Shown in pieces: positions 47,690 to 58,529 of a stretch of 64,000 bases of DNA. The position numbers and the translations under genes were made by a program. Position 1 is the first letter of the stretch, and each line of letters starts with the position of its first letter. The DNA is from Dicyema japonicum (lineage: Eukaryota; Dicyemida; Rhombozoa; Dicyemidae): positions 779,823 through 843,822 of the forward strand of contig RDEW01000019.1 in the NCBI GenBank assembly GCA_011109175.1, in the 5' to 3' direction. The notes beneath the pieces were generated by a model that saw only the letters and a list, made by a program, of their open reading frames with translations, made no database searches and was not told the DNA's origin.

Positions 47690-47990
47690 TAATAACGTGA
47701 ACTCTATGGCTTGTATCTGCTCCCCCTACAGCATGCTGCCCAAGACGGCTCCCCTTATGACTTCCCTCTAGGATAAATAGACATTTCACGAGGTACGCCC
47801 CACCTCAATCTTGGCCAAATTAACTTCTTAATAAAAACTTTATTTAAAACATAACAGAACTCCACCCAACAATTATTGGTTACCATTATCTTAAAATATG
47901 TGATAATATTGACTAGTAATGACATTTTGATTAAAAAGAATAAAGGATTATGAATTATTCCACAAATAGACTAACTGAACTGAAGATGAG
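47690..47990. other. Spacer, nothing recognised
   Basis: No domain-bearing ORF; AT-rich after 47820. Confidence 0.3.
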
Positions 47991-47999
47991 ATCTAGTTT

Positions 48000-48185
48000 G
48001 CGTCATGGGATCAATCTATCTCAGGAGAGTAGTCTGGTCGACATCCAAAAATGATTCCTCCATTCCCTACTCCAATGGAGGGGTTTCAACAATGGGGGAT
48101 ATGGAGGACGCAATGGTTTTTCCGACTGGGGGAACTGGATAAAACCTCTTTCATGTATATCCGTTGTTGATAAAAAACAGAATTG
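48000..48185 (+). mobile_element. Short LINE-derived retroelement fragment
   Basis: CTACTCCAATGGAGGGGTTT, then GGGGGAACTGGATAAAACC and ATGTATATCCGTTGTTGATAAA follow the body and 3' end of the 43880 element. Truncated at the 5' side. Confidence 0.55.
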
Positions 48186-48189
48186 AAAA

Positions 48190-48699
48190 TGTTTAAAATA
48201 CTTTTACAAAAAGTTAATTAGGAAACCACAATGTTCTATTTACTAGTAGATCTATTATCATTGATTTTAATTTTAAAGATTATGAGGTAAATTCAAATAT
48301 TCTTAGAACCAACATGTTACGATAAGCAAATCATTAGAATTAAAGAATAAATTCAGTGACTAAATAATTAAAATCTGTCCAAGTATTTTAGTTCTCTGTT
48401 GTTGGCGGGTTTGTTAGTAAAAGGTTTATTTTTTTCTTGTAAATGACTAGTATTAATAGAATTGTTGTACTTTGAATTATCTATGTGTGGGTTTCTCTTT
48501 TGATCAGAGTCTTTGCTTTCATGGTGATACTTTCTTTTTGTCATTATTACATTTTTTAAATCATAAGTAATTTATTTAATATGGTTGGACATTAAATAAA
48601 ATAAAATAATTAATTTTACAAAAAAATATTTTAATTAATTCTAATCATTAATTTTCTCGGGCGAGGCTAGAATGACTTTTCCCGAACATTGGGCTCGCG
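48190..48699. other. AT-rich spacer, 5' flank of the LINE
   Basis: No gene seen. The last 12 bases (48700-48711) form the left copy of the LINE target-site duplication. Confidence 0.35.
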
Positions 48700-48722
48700 A
48701 TCATGAGAGGTGAAATTTGAAA

Positions 48723-49604
48723 ATGTTGTTAGCGTGGTGTCATGTGGCTCACCAGAAATGGTGTCACCCATTCCAAAATGGAACGAAAAGAGCCAACAGC
48801 TTCTCCCCACCGTCCGGTGGTCCTTTCATCTCCTGTGTCTTCGACCCTGTCTGGTGTCCCCATTTATCCAGACTTTTGATTCTTCTATGTGGAGACGTCG
48901 AAACCAATCCTGGTCCATGGAGAGGTTTTACAATTATACAACTGAATACGAATGGGATCAGGAAGAAAATCTTTGAACTCCGGGCACTCCTCCGCGAAAA
49001 TGAGGCTGACCTCGCTTTAATACAGGAGTCCAAGCTATCTCCCTCCATACCAACACCCTCTTTTCCCGGATACACAGTGATCCGTAAAGATCGTCAGGGA
49101 GGACGCGGAGGAGGACTACTTACTATTATAAAGAACGATATTCCTTTTATGGATACAACTCAACGAACCTCAGAGCTTCTTGGCTCCGACAAGACTTTGG
49201 AGCAGATTACTGTCAAAATCGAGTTATTCCCGTCCTTTTGGATCCATTTGGCTAATTTATATATTCCTCCACAAGGATCGTGTCCGTCATCTTACACCCC
49301 TGATTTATCACGCATTTCAACATTGAAAAATCTACTGTTATGTGGGGATCTTAATGCACGACATCCAGTTTGGCTCACTTCCCAATCCTCTGATAACCGA
49401 GGAGAACTCATTGCAAATTATCTTCCTGACCTGATTATACTGAACAACCCTAACTCACATACGAGGACCCCATTAAGGATAACTGATAGCTGCACATCTC
49501 CCGACTTAACATATGCTCACCTTCTCTGGCTGGACTCATTTCCTGGAACGGGCTTCTCCAGTGACCACAATCCAATCCTTCTAAAACTGAGAGGTCTTCG
49601 ATGA
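48723..49604 (+). CDS. LINE ORF, 5' part: 2A peptide and AP endonuclease domain
   Basis: From ATG 48723, 294 codons. Residues 1-56 are Cys/Trp-rich and end in a leucine run (LSRLLILLC), then GDVETNPGP at 57-65, a full match to the 2A consensus D-[VI]-E-x-N-P-G-P. Ribosome skipping would fall between Gly64 and Pro65 (48914/48915). The APE domain follows: TIIQLNTNGI (Asn), ALIQESKL (catalytic Glu), LLLCGDLNARHPVW (Asp/Asn) and SSDHNPILL (catalytic His). A TGA ends the frame, and the RT reading continues beyond it in the same frame for about 40 codons. In-frame starts upstream of 48723 are non-ATG. Confidence 0.88.
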   Translation: MLLAWCHVAHQKWCHPFQNGTKRANSFSPPSGGPFISCVFDPVWCPHLSRLLILLCGDVETNPGPWRGFTIIQLNTNGIRKKIFELRALLRENEADLALIQESKLSPSIPTPSFPGYTVIRKDRQGGRGGGLLTIIKNDIPFMDTTQRTSELLGSDKTLEQITVKIELFPSFWIHLANLYIPPQGSCPSSYTPDLSRISTLKNLLLCGDLNARHPVWLTSQSSDNRGELIANYLPDLIILNNPNSHTRTPLRITDSCTSPDLTYAHLLWLDSFPGTGFSSDHNPILLKLRGLR

Positions 49605-51600
49605 TACAGGAGACGACCGGCGGAATCAAAAAGATTCAAGGATTATACGAAGGTTGACTGGTCTGGTTTCAGTAACCTTGTGGATAAATTCTTGGCCCGG
49701 AGATTATCCTCCCAATACGCTCTATTGATGAGGCCGCAGAAATTATCAGCGCTGCCATTCAGAAAGCTGACCATATTTTTATTCCGTCATACAAGAAGTT
49801 TATTCCTACCCTCAGTTCTTATACAATAAGTCTTATAAAACAAAGAGACCGGCTGAAGAGATGCCATCTGTTGGACATGAAGTCTTTGACAGCCCTCAGA
49901 CAACTGAATAAAAGCATCTGTCAGAGCATAAAAGAACACAAGGACAAGATATATCAGCATCTAGTTAACCACCTAGATAAGAAAAGTTTATCCCGACATT
50001 TCTGGAAAACACTTGAACAAGTCGAGTCGAAGCAGGATGATGTAGAAGGAACCGGAAAGTCTTCTCCTGAACACTTATGCCACTTACATCCTATCACCCT
50101 TATGAAACATTACGCTGGAATTAGCTTCAAAACCTTCTCGAAACACCTGGACATTAGGGTGCGTGCCCATAAACTGAAGAAGGAACCTTACCACCAACTA
50201 TTTTCAGATGACTAAGTCTTGGATGTGATCACCAGATTAAAGAGCTAACGGGCGTGCGGGCCTGACAAAGTATCTTCTATTCACCTAAAACACCTAAGCC
50301 ACTACGCAATTGGATATTATATACCGATATTGAAGGCTGGGAAACCAGAGACAGAACCTGCCTCCTACAGGCCTATTCCAGTTACCATCACACTGTCAAA
50401 AATTATGGAGAAACTTGTATTATCAGTCATTATTCCGTATCTTCCACGTCCTATATTTCAGCATGGTTTCCTCCGCGGTAGGTCCACCGCTACATACTTG
50501 GCAACCCTATCGCAGTTCATTGTCGACGGTTTTAACACCCATCCCCCACCTCACAAACGCACAATCTTGGTTTCTATTGACATCAACAAAGCCTTTGACA
50601 CTGTTTCGAGGAAAATCCTGGTTGGAAAAATATTTTCTACTAATATTCGTCCGAATGTGAAATTATGGCTGGCCAACTTTTGGTCTGGAAGACGTGGAAG
50701 AGTAGTCAGTGGTGATCTCAGATCTAGATCACGATTACTACCGAACGAGGTACCCCAGGGGTCTCCACTTTCACCAATTCTATTCAACCTATTCCTACAC
50801 GACCTACCTAATGATCGAGACGAAGATTCCCTGCTATTATCCTACGCAGACGATGTAATCATTGCAATACGGAACCGCTCGACGCAAGTCGCATCCCTTA
50901 AAACTCAGACAAAATTGAACACTCTCCACGATTGGATTGTTGGCAATCGACTTACGATTTCTGCAACCAAGGCATCTGTTCCACCTTCACTTCGGACCGT
51001 CGTTCCAAGGATGAACCGAGTATCTTTATTAATTCCACTCGGATTCCAGTGACAAGGTCCCCCACTGTCCTTGGAGTCAAGTACGACAGTCTCTCAATTC
51101 GACTCCCACGCAACAGACATGATTACCAGGGGCCTCCAGAAAGTTAACGTTATACGCGCCCTTGTTCGGAGGACCACGAGGAACATGGACTTTTCCGTTT
51201 CTACCTCTACCAACAAACAATCGCGCCTGCCATTGAGTATGCCTCCGTTGCATGGAGATTCGGCTATCGGAGTCTTGGTCCAAAGAATCAACTCGATACA
51301 CCGGAAAACAATCAGTATGCTTTGCCCACGTAATGGATCAACAGTCGACCCACTACTCATGGAAGCTAAGATACGTAGTCGTGGCTCCGGATTTCTTCGC
51401 GTCTGTGAGGAAGATAGAAATCCGCTTCGCCTGATCCTTCCATGGCAAAAGAAAACCGATTGGATAAGAAATTCCCCTCCCCGATCGGATTCCTCTGCAA
51501 GACCGAGAGAAGGCTCTTCCGGAAAGTAGTGGGGACGATGGAGATCACAGACGTCGAATGGCACAATGATTGCGAGGACTGGGATCACCTAATTGTTGAC
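49605..51600 (+). pseudogene. LINE RT region, frameshifted
   Basis: Linker blocks (IDEAAEIISAAIQKADHIFI, LSRHFWKTLEQ) and then RT: SYRPIPVTITLSKIMEKLVL, FQHGFLRGRSTATYLATL, VSIDINKAFDTVSRKIL, EVPQGSPLSPILFNLF and SYADDVIIAIRN. The C-terminal part switches frame near 50990 (RSPTVLGVKYDS) and again near 51110. Stops at 50213 and 50247 break the linker. The minus-strand ORFs over 51077-51588 are shadows. Confidence 0.85.
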
Positions 51601-51664
51601 TCTTTTGTCTTTCTTTCTCGGTGTTCCCGGGGTTATTAAAATAAAATAAATCATGAGAGGTAAC

Positions 51665-52890
51665 TCAGATTGCGTGCCCAATGCCTGCAGTCATAATGAA
51701 ACCTCGTCTTAACTAACTTTTCTGATTATTAAAATAAAATTTCATTCCTAGTAATTCGAATTTTTAAATAATTTTAAAATCCATGACTGGACATAATGGT
51801 AATCTTAACGAGGGATTCTGTTAAGAAGGTAGGAAGATCCGTTTCAACTACTGTGTCGTGCCAGAAGGACTCGTCATCTTACAGGTGGGATCTGTTTGAC
51901 GTTCTCGGCAGAAAACTCGTCAGCTTTTTTCTGTTACTTCACTAATAAGTCCCATTTGGAACATTGGTAATATTATGGTTATTGGATGTCGATCGATACG
52001 AGAGAGTTTTTCGATCGAACGATGTTGGGATTACGTCATCATAAGTTTTGAGAAAATAATCGATGAAAGTAACAAGGAACATAAAGTGAGATCAAGGAAG
52101 GTGTTGAAATACCCTGTTATGAAAGTTGTTCGAGTTGTAATAGGATGAGCTCCTCTTTTATAGCTTTTTGGTCAGTCAGCTAAAACTTATTTAGGATTCC
52201 ATATAAATTTTTAACCTTTTTTAGTTTAGCCAGTTTGGGGGAATGTTGTTTTATAACGGCAACGGAGAGTCAGCTAAGTTAGTTAAGTTAATGCACGTCC
52301 GTGTTGCTAATAAACAGTTTTTATGGATTTGCTTGTGCCATGTTTTTGACTATTCTTGGCGTTAGCCTTCTCCATCCCATTCGTCGTGGTGCTCGCCTCC
52401 TGATCTCGTCCAGATCGTCTGCATCAATCAATCCTCCGCAAGTGTCTTGGCTAACGGAGAGTGAAAGATAAATAATTATTAAGTTGTTTAATTTAAATAT
52501 TTATCTTTTTCACAAAGACGGGACGAAATAATTAATTTATTAAAATAATTAATTAATAACATTGAAAAATAAGCTAATTATTATTGGTTAACCAAATATG
52601 ATTGGCGCAATAGAAATAAAACATGTCTGACATCCGGCGACTCATGTGGTCGTTAACCCTAACCCTCTACTTTTTCTTCCCTTTTTATGCCATTTGGGGA
52701 TGATTTACTAAATTTAAATGGCGTAGGATGTCCACAATGTATTACTAATAACAAATATTGCAATTATTATTTGTGATACAACATTATAGCAATTGTACAC
52801 GAGACTTAAAACTCTCTAATATCAGTTGCTACATTTATGACCAATCATTTTAAGTTTTCGATGTCAGTGTAATTTTTATATGAACTATTT
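51665..52890. other. Gene-free stretch, possible LTR-like segment
   Basis: No domain-bearing ORF. 52200-52460 has an LTR-like feel (a purine/pyrimidine-mixed block followed by GCTAATAAACAG) but no matching second copy, primer-binding site or pol was seen, so I do not call one. Confidence 0.3.
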
Positions 52891-52898
52891 TAGAGTTT

Positions 52899-53165
52899 TA
52901 CGCGGGTAGCTTAGTGTAGACCTGTCTCCCGAGTTGCGATTAGCTATGGTTCTTATTCCCAGTGCTACCTACTTGGTAGAAGGATTCCTTTCTGCCCTTT
53001 GTGCGTTTAATTACATGGAGGCGTCATAGGATCCGTTTAATTAAGGAGACACCCATTGCCAACATCCAAAAAAGACACTTTTTATTTCAGTTGAGGGGTT
53101 CCTACACTGGTGGATGGGCGTGATGCTCGCAAAGCTGCGTTCCAGTCATAACTTTATTGTAGCGA
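52899..53165 (+). mobile_element. tRNA-headed SINE with LINE-like body
   Basis: 52902-52970 starts GGTAGCTTAGTGTAG (A-box-like), has GGTTCTTATTCCC (degenerate B-box) and ends GTGCTACC, so GGTAGC can pair with GCTACC as an acceptor-like stem. The body (GGCGTCATAGGATCC, CATCCAAAAAAGACAC, TTGAGGGGTTCC) follows that of the 43880 element. The 3' end is unclear. Confidence 0.5.
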
Positions 53166-53169
53166 ATAA

Positions 53170-53840
53170 AAGGAACATTATTACTAGGGACACTCATGTC
53201 TCATTTATTGTGATAAAATTTAGAGGAATGATTTCTCTTACAGTTGTTAATGGTTTGAACTGATGTCGCAAGTTTCCGCGTGACATAAGTTATTTGATGG
53301 GTAATTAAGTTTTTAAACCACTTAAAGATAATCTCATAATGTCGATTGAAATGGGTTAATCGATAACTGAATTGGATAATACTACGGCTTAACCCCTTGA
53401 ATTTGATTGCACACACAAATGGCCTGGGAAGACTCTTTTCCCTGGAAGGGTGGGAAATCTTATGATTAGAATGCCATTGCTTCTCCATTTCCGACCTTAC
53501 TATGGAGACACTTATCTAGGATCGGTCTCAGCGAGAGCCAAAAAATGTAAAAATACCTTAAGAGTCGTTTCAAGCCATTTTAAGACCTCGGGGATTATGA
53601 TTCTGATCACTTTCCTTTCAACATGCCATCAAAAAGAATATTTGATAACAAAAAAAGATCGGTGGTTGATGGAGCGCATTTCTACAAAAATCCTGAGGGA
53701 ATTTTGCGAACGATTGCGATCCTCAGACGCCACTCACGAGCGTCTCCAAGCCTTCATTTTTATAAACTGCACATCAAAGAGGGATTATCAAATTAATACA
53801 ACATTTCAAGGTTTTTAATAATTTTAGAAATTATCCCCCA
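53170..53840. other. Spacer with unassigned ORFs
   Basis: A 122-codon plus ORF (53450-53818) and a 95-codon minus ORF (53201-53488) show no motif I recognise. Possibly LINE linker remnants, given the fragment that follows. Confidence 0.25.
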
Positions 53841-53849
53841 TAAAAAGTA

Positions 53850-54150
53850 CAGAGGCTTGATGTGTCCCTATTTCACCCAGTGCGACCAACAAATTCACAC
53901 AAATTGACTGGATCTTCGACAGCGGGGCGTATCTTCAATGTCCGGTTTGAGGAATACTCATGGAACAGACCACACTGCCTTTCAGACTTGGAGAGCTTGG
54001 AATTCGCAGCTCTGTAGATATTTATCTCCCTGCATATCTCTCATCGCTAATGGCTAGTAGTTCAGGAGGATTCTACACTCCCGGTCAGGACCTCGCCCAT
54101 GCATGTGAGGTCTGGAGACATACCTACCTGTTTTCCCACCTCCATTGAAC
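53850..54150 (+). mobile_element. RLE LINE fragment
   Basis: TLPFRLGELGIRSSVDIYLP and AYLSSLMAS match RLGGTGLRSALEIAYPAYVSSL of the LINE at 5640-7600. Only this domain is recognisable. Confidence 0.55.
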
Positions 54151-54319
54151 TCTCAATGGGTTTGTACTATGCCATATATAGAAAGTCATTTGATGATCTA
54201 TAGGTGTCATCTAACCAACACCGATGTACTTGCTTGTTTTCGAGGCGTCTAGCTAGAAATGTGCTATCCTGTCTTAGTAGTCTTTAATAACTTTGAAGAT
54301 GATTATTTACTTGACTCCA

Positions 54320-54583
54320 TAAGAAAAGACTTTCTATGATGGTATTACTATTTTAGCTTGAATCTTTTCTGTGGTTTCTTCACGTTTTGTATGGCATCTT
54401 TGCGTCCTAACTATCCAGTGCTACAAATGTCAATGTTTCACTAGCTCATACTCCACTTATAAAAATAAGTGTTTTTCTTGTGGTGGCACATATTCACGGA
54501 AAGCTTTCTACTCAAAAGAAAATTCTTTCAAGTTTATTAACTATATCTGCGAGGAATACAAAGACCATTTCTCCAGACTTTAA
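54320..54583 (+). CDS. Possible small zinc-ribbon protein, unrecognised
   Basis: CYKCQCFTSSYSTYKNKC and CFSCGG form two CxxC knuckles 20 residues apart, followed by a basic/aromatic tail ending at the TAA 54581-54583. A 30-nt GT-AG gap with a CTAAC branch-like motif (54391-54420, GTATGGC...CTATCCAG) would join VSSRF to CYKCQ. The upstream extent is unknown. Zinc-ribbon pairs bind nucleic acid or proteins, but the family is not identified. Confidence 0.35.
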
Positions 54584-54630
54584 CGGGTATACTGGCGACC
54601 ACTTCTCCAGACTTTAACGGGTATACTGGT
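54563..54630 (+). repeat. Tandem duplication of 34 bp across a stop codon
   Basis: 54563-54596 and 54597-54630 are two head-to-tail copies differing at two bases. The first copy contains the last codons and TAA of the zinc-ribbon ORF. Confidence 0.9.
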
Positions 54631-54639
54631 TTAAATCTC

Positions 54640-54835
54640 TTGAGAATTGATCACTTTTATTAAAAGACTAGTCTCTCAGGAGCCGTCCAAGGTAATTCAT
54701 CCTTTTTCTATTGACAATTAATTTTAAAATTGCCTATGGATACTTTGGTTTATTTGACATCAATTTAATTAATTAAAACTTATTACGGAAAAAGTGAGAA
54801 AATGGTCATATAGCGGACGCCCTGACTGCTTGGCT
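54640..54835. other. Spacer, nothing recognised
   Basis: AT-rich, no ORF. Confidence 0.3.
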
Positions 54836-54839
54836 ATTC

Positions 54840-55020
54840 CCTCTTAGTATGGAGAGCGAGATTCGTTTAAATAATCAGCAACAATCACGGGGATCTCCTG
54901 ATCGTGTAGAAATCCGATTCCCTAGACGACTCAAGAATTTTAGCGTCACAGGCGCAAGGGAGCCAGACGTCTTCACGGCGAGTGGAACAGACAAATTAGT
55001 CTTTAATTCGCAGAACATAT
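54840..55020 (+). repeat. Dispersed repeat, inverted relative to 61730-61990
   Basis: Shares ATCCGATTCCCTAGACGACT and, in translation, EIRFPRRL.NFSV...DV.TA.GT.K with the minus strand at 61730-61990. The origin (element or host exon) is not recognised. Confidence 0.55.
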
Positions 55021-55024
55021 TCAT

Positions 55025-56225
55025 CTTGATTTGTTATATATTGATTTAGTGTTCTTTGACATGAAAGTAAATCAAACACGTTTATGTTAATTAATTGATT
55101 ATGGTTGAAAGAAATTATAGCATTTTTTCAAGCCTGTCTGAGACTATACAGTGCTTTCATAATCAGATTTACGTACAACGCTCCCAACTGTGAATTTGAC
55201 TAAACAATGTGTTCCAAGGAGGCTGCAAACCCTTATTGGAGATCTTTAACCAAGAAGGTCTACGATTGTATTCCTATTATAAGAATAGGAAATTATCATA
55301 GAAATTCGAGATCGGGAACCTTTGGTGGGTTCTACGTCTGAATTTTCAACCCCGACAACTATGCAACGGAAAATTACTCCACGCCAGCAATTTTTGGAAA
55401 ATATCTAGGAAGATAAGAATAACCCCACGGACTGTCTTCAACGATGATCTATCACAGATAGAAATTATTAACCCCTGAAGATCTGTTAAATCTCGTAAGA
55501 AACCGCATAACAGGTGACATGATGAATATTAGTCTGAACTGTGACAGGTAGGGAATATTGATTACTATTATTTCTCGAATAGTCCTTGCAAAATTTTTCA
55601 CGTGTTGCTTTGCGGTTATGTTGTATGCTCCATTTAAATTTAAAAAGACTGACAACCGCAAATTAGTCACATCGTACGATAACATAGGTGCTGCCCAGTA
55701 ACCTGGTCCACAAAGAGGTCCTAACCAAATGGCGGATGCTGCCCTAACGTTAACCAACTCTAATTAAGTACCGTCATGGCCATGATCCAGGTAATTAACG
55801 GAAAGGGACTAGACAGTAAAGTGTGTGAAAACAAAACCTTTTCCCTGATAATGGCCCCATATGCACCGAAACCGATGGCCAACAGTTGAAGTACTATAAC
55901 TCCAATATGGAGTGCATGTGAAAGCATCTAGTAAATTGTTAACGACTGTTTCTAATGTTTCTCGATGTGCTATAGCTCACTGCATCAAAATTGCGAGCTG
56001 TTGTTGTCATTTAGGGTAAACGAGATAGTGAGTAGGCACATTCTTGAAATACCAAAGTTCCCCTGGAAAGTTGTAGGATATCATGAAAGATTCATGCATT
56101 ACTTTGGTCATAACTGATATTGTGAGGTATGAGACTACTGTTGATATGAACAGGATTTTCTTAATTCTTTATAGTACGCAGACTATTCATGATGAAATGG
56201 CTTTTAAACTGCGAAAGTTAAGTGG
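55025..56225. other. Gene-free stretch
   Basis: A 101-codon minus ORF at 55452-55757 contains PLCGPGYWAAPML, vaguely like a receptor ligand-binding domain, but it is isolated and I do not assign it. Nothing else is recognisable; the right end may belong to the decayed RLE LINE that follows. Confidence 0.25.
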
Positions 56226-56229
56226 TTAG

Positions 56230-57110
56230 CAAGGTAACATTATGGCTAGGATCCAAGACACTGAGCTTAAAACCCTTGATGAATACATCCCAAATGTGAA
56301 ATTTTGGTTAAAAGGGAAACCATTGACTTCGATGCGGTCTACGTTAAAACGTCACAGGGCGTCACACTTAGACGTTAACGAGCTCATTAGAATAAATTTG
56401 GATTAAAACAAGTCTAGATCGATATTCAGGGACAACTGTTAACTTATGAGGACACGTGCTCATACAGAATGCAGAACAATCAGTTTAAATTCAATCGTGA
56501 CTCTTCCGTGGAGAAAAAATTGTGTGCACATTCCGAGTAAGAAATGATTGCCGCTTGAGTATGTAGATGGTCTGTGCTCATGAGGGGGTTATTCTTCATA
56601 TAATTAAACAGAGTAATCAGTATATGACTGAGTCGTGTGGCATTGGTTGGATCCATAGTGCGATGACAGGTAACATTGCACGCTTTCGAATTGGAAAACC
56701 CTGGAGTTGTGAAGTGTTTAATTTCTTTAACAAAAAATCTTGTAGTAATATTTTGAGGGTTATGTGTCTAATTCAGGTATCATTCCTCAATGGATATGTG
56801 CTTATATCTCGTACCTGATTCCTAAAGTAGACAACCCGTAATGGTCAAATGAATATAGGCGCATGCCCATGCTATACAAATTAATGACCAAATTGGTAGA
56901 GAATGAGGTCAGAAAATTTGAATATAAATAGGTTCACTAATCAACTTGGTAATATGCGCTAATGTCAGGGAGCAAAGGAACAAGCACTTATTAACAGTGC
57001 CTGAGCTACCAATATGACAACGGATTAAAGGCTATGTGGGTAGAAGTGAAAGACCTTTGACTCAGTTGATCGCGGGTACTTGAATTCTTGTCTGGTTTAT
57101 AAGCTTTTTA
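56230..57110 (+). mobile_element. Decayed R2-like LINE copy
   Basis: The plus strand in mixed frames reads TLDEYIPNVKFWLKG, YLIPKVDNP, EYRRMPMLYKLMTKLVENEV, SGSKGTSTY/QGAKEQALIN and NGLKAMWVEVKD, paralleling MPESWFYTGITYLIPKKDD, MPTLYKLITKCVN and NALYSAWVDVKKAF of the element at 28846-32379. Many stops. Confidence 0.65.
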
Positions 57111-57114
57111 AATA

Positions 57115-57425
57115 TTTTTATGATATGTGGAAAAAAACATCGGGGAACTCAACCTGAGAAGGTTTTTTTCTATGGAGATACTATGTCTCCGATACTTTTT
57201 TGATAATAAAAGTTTTTTTTCTCGACTATTGCTTTATTAATAACTCTCAGAGAAATGGGGACACGTTAAACAAAAAAATTCGGTGCTAAATCATATCTTC
57301 CGTTCTATATCGCCGGATCATGTCCTCCACAGCCTGTGAATAATGCACAAATAACGGGAGGATCATACCACCTTCTTAGCAAAATTCATATTTTTAGTCT
57401 TTTTTGAAGTAAAGAATAGTAATGA
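57115..57425. other. Spacer, nothing recognised
   Basis: AT-rich, no ORF or repeat signature. Confidence 0.3.
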
Positions 57426-57429
57426 TAAC

Positions 57430-57640
57430 TAATCGTTGAGGGAGAACCAAGGAATGCTCTTCACTTCTTGTTGTTGCGTGAGTCCCTTATAGACGATCCA
57501 GCTCCACAGTGAAGTGTTACTGATGACGTCACTCGTCAATATAAATCATCGTAGGTGCGTGGACCTTCATCCGGAATGTACAGCAGCGAGATTCGAACCA
57601 GGAGCCATCAGTCTTGTTACACACCATAATGAATTTAAAT
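57430..57640 (-). mobile_element. tRNA-related SINE (family X), uninterrupted copy
   Basis: The minus strand contains TGGTTCGAATCTCGC, an excellent B-box/T-arm. Matches both halves of 43750-44310 and shows the intact site CATCGTAGGTGCGTGG where the other copy carries an insertion. Confidence 0.65.
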
Positions 57641-57644
57641 TTAT

Positions 57645-58060
57645 TTTCCCATATCGAATAAAATTATTGATCTCCTTATTATTTATTCCATTCCACCTTC
57701 GTTGATTAGTCTATTGACTAACTTTGGTTTAACCAATTGTTAATTAAAGTAATAATCGAGTAGAAAACTAAAAACCGAATAACGGAAACTGAGAATAACC
57801 CGCTTCTATTGCGTAAAATATCCCTTCATGCTCAATTAAGGACCTCATCTTGTGTCAGATTGAACAAAGAAAGTGTCAGATTGACAAAGTATGCTGGTTT
57901 AAATTATTTCCGCCTTAAAAGTGACGATCTTGAACGCTCATCTGTCTGTGAGGCGCGAATGTTATAAGATAAATTTTCCTTACTATATTTTCACTATTAG
58001 AATGACTTTATTTTGTGTTTAATTTCTCTAATTATTTTTGAAAAATGAACTTTAGATGGA
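57645..58060. other. Spacer, nothing recognised
   Basis: AT-rich. A 22-base word (AAGTGTCAGATTGA-like) is repeated at 57855 and 57872. No gene. Confidence 0.3.
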
Positions 58061-58066
58061 CATGGG

Positions 58067-58312
58067 TTGAATATACGAAATTTCAGAACAAAGAAGCGTC
58101 GCATTAACTCTGAGTTTGAATCTCGTCTGGCACAAAATTTGGAGATCTTTGGAAAACCCATTTTTAATAACTCCAGATATATACCTGAAATAGGTTTTAT
58201 CCAGTTCCCCCGGTCGGACTATAGATCCTCATTAAGTATCTCTTATTATGGGAACCCCTTGATGAAACAGAAAAGAGAGACGGATGCCGGCCAAGTATTG
58301 GGCGTCTTCTGA
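58067..58312 (+). CDS. Short basic ORF, unrecognised
   Basis: NIRNFRTKKRRINSEFESRL and GYIPEIGFIQFPRSDYRS-like composition over 81 codons with an Asn/Arg-rich start. Could be an exon. Its end runs into a SINE fragment (58255-58420) shared with 46230-46376. Low support. Confidence 0.2.
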   Translation: MNIRNFRTKKRRINSEFESRLAQNLEIFGKPIFNNSRYIPEIGFIQFPRSDYRSSLSISYYGNPLMKQKRETDAGQVLGVF

Positions 58313-58420
58313 GTTTGGTGGATCCAATGATGCCCTTAGAAAAAAGGCAATCCTTCGACTACGTAGGTACGTGTGGGAATTGAGCTTACAGCTAAATTGG
58401 CAACATCACTAACCACTACT
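58255..58420 (+). repeat. tRNA-derived SINE fragment
   Basis: GAGTTTGGTGGATCCAATGA and GGGAATTGAGCTTACAGCTA parallel 46230-46376 (GAGTTAGGTAGATCCAATGA, GGGAATCGACCTCATAGCTA), with the T-arm region on the minus strand. Confidence 0.5.
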
Positions 58421-58529
58421 TTATTTGGTCACAAAGTCACAAACTCCCCCCGTTTTAGAAATATTACAAGAAATTGAGAATTTAAAAAAGAGTCCAAATT
58501 AATTAGAATTTCATTTTGAAGAACTTCAT

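Larger units (their letters stand above)
48712..51649 (+). mobile_element. Full-length APE-class LINE with 12-bp TSD
   Basis: 2938 bp flanked by ATCATGAGAGGT at 48700-48711 and 51650-51661. A very short 5' UTR is followed directly by a single ORF with an N-terminal 2A peptide, an apurinic-type endonuclease, then an RT, and a 3' end TTCCCGGGGTTATTAAAATA with AAAAT repeats. No separate gag-like ORF1 and no RNase H. The domain order and 2A resemble CR1/Jockey-group elements described from echinoderms and other invertebrates. The RT half carries stops and frameshifts, so this copy is dead, though the perfect TSD argues for a recent insertion. Confidence 0.9.

Noticed and set aside
51077-51588. 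Minus-strand ORFs of 74 and 164 codons
   Set aside because: Antisense to the C-terminal RT part of the 48712-51649 LINE; no domain, and the plus strand explains the conservation.
52200-52460. Possible solo LTR (block ending with GCTAATAAACAG)
   Set aside because: No second copy, no TG...CA ends with target duplication and no adjacent pol or primer-binding site could be found.
55452-55757. Receptor ligand-binding domain fragment (PLCGPGYWAAPML)
   Set aside because: Single isolated motif in a 101-codon ORF without flanking exons; too weak.
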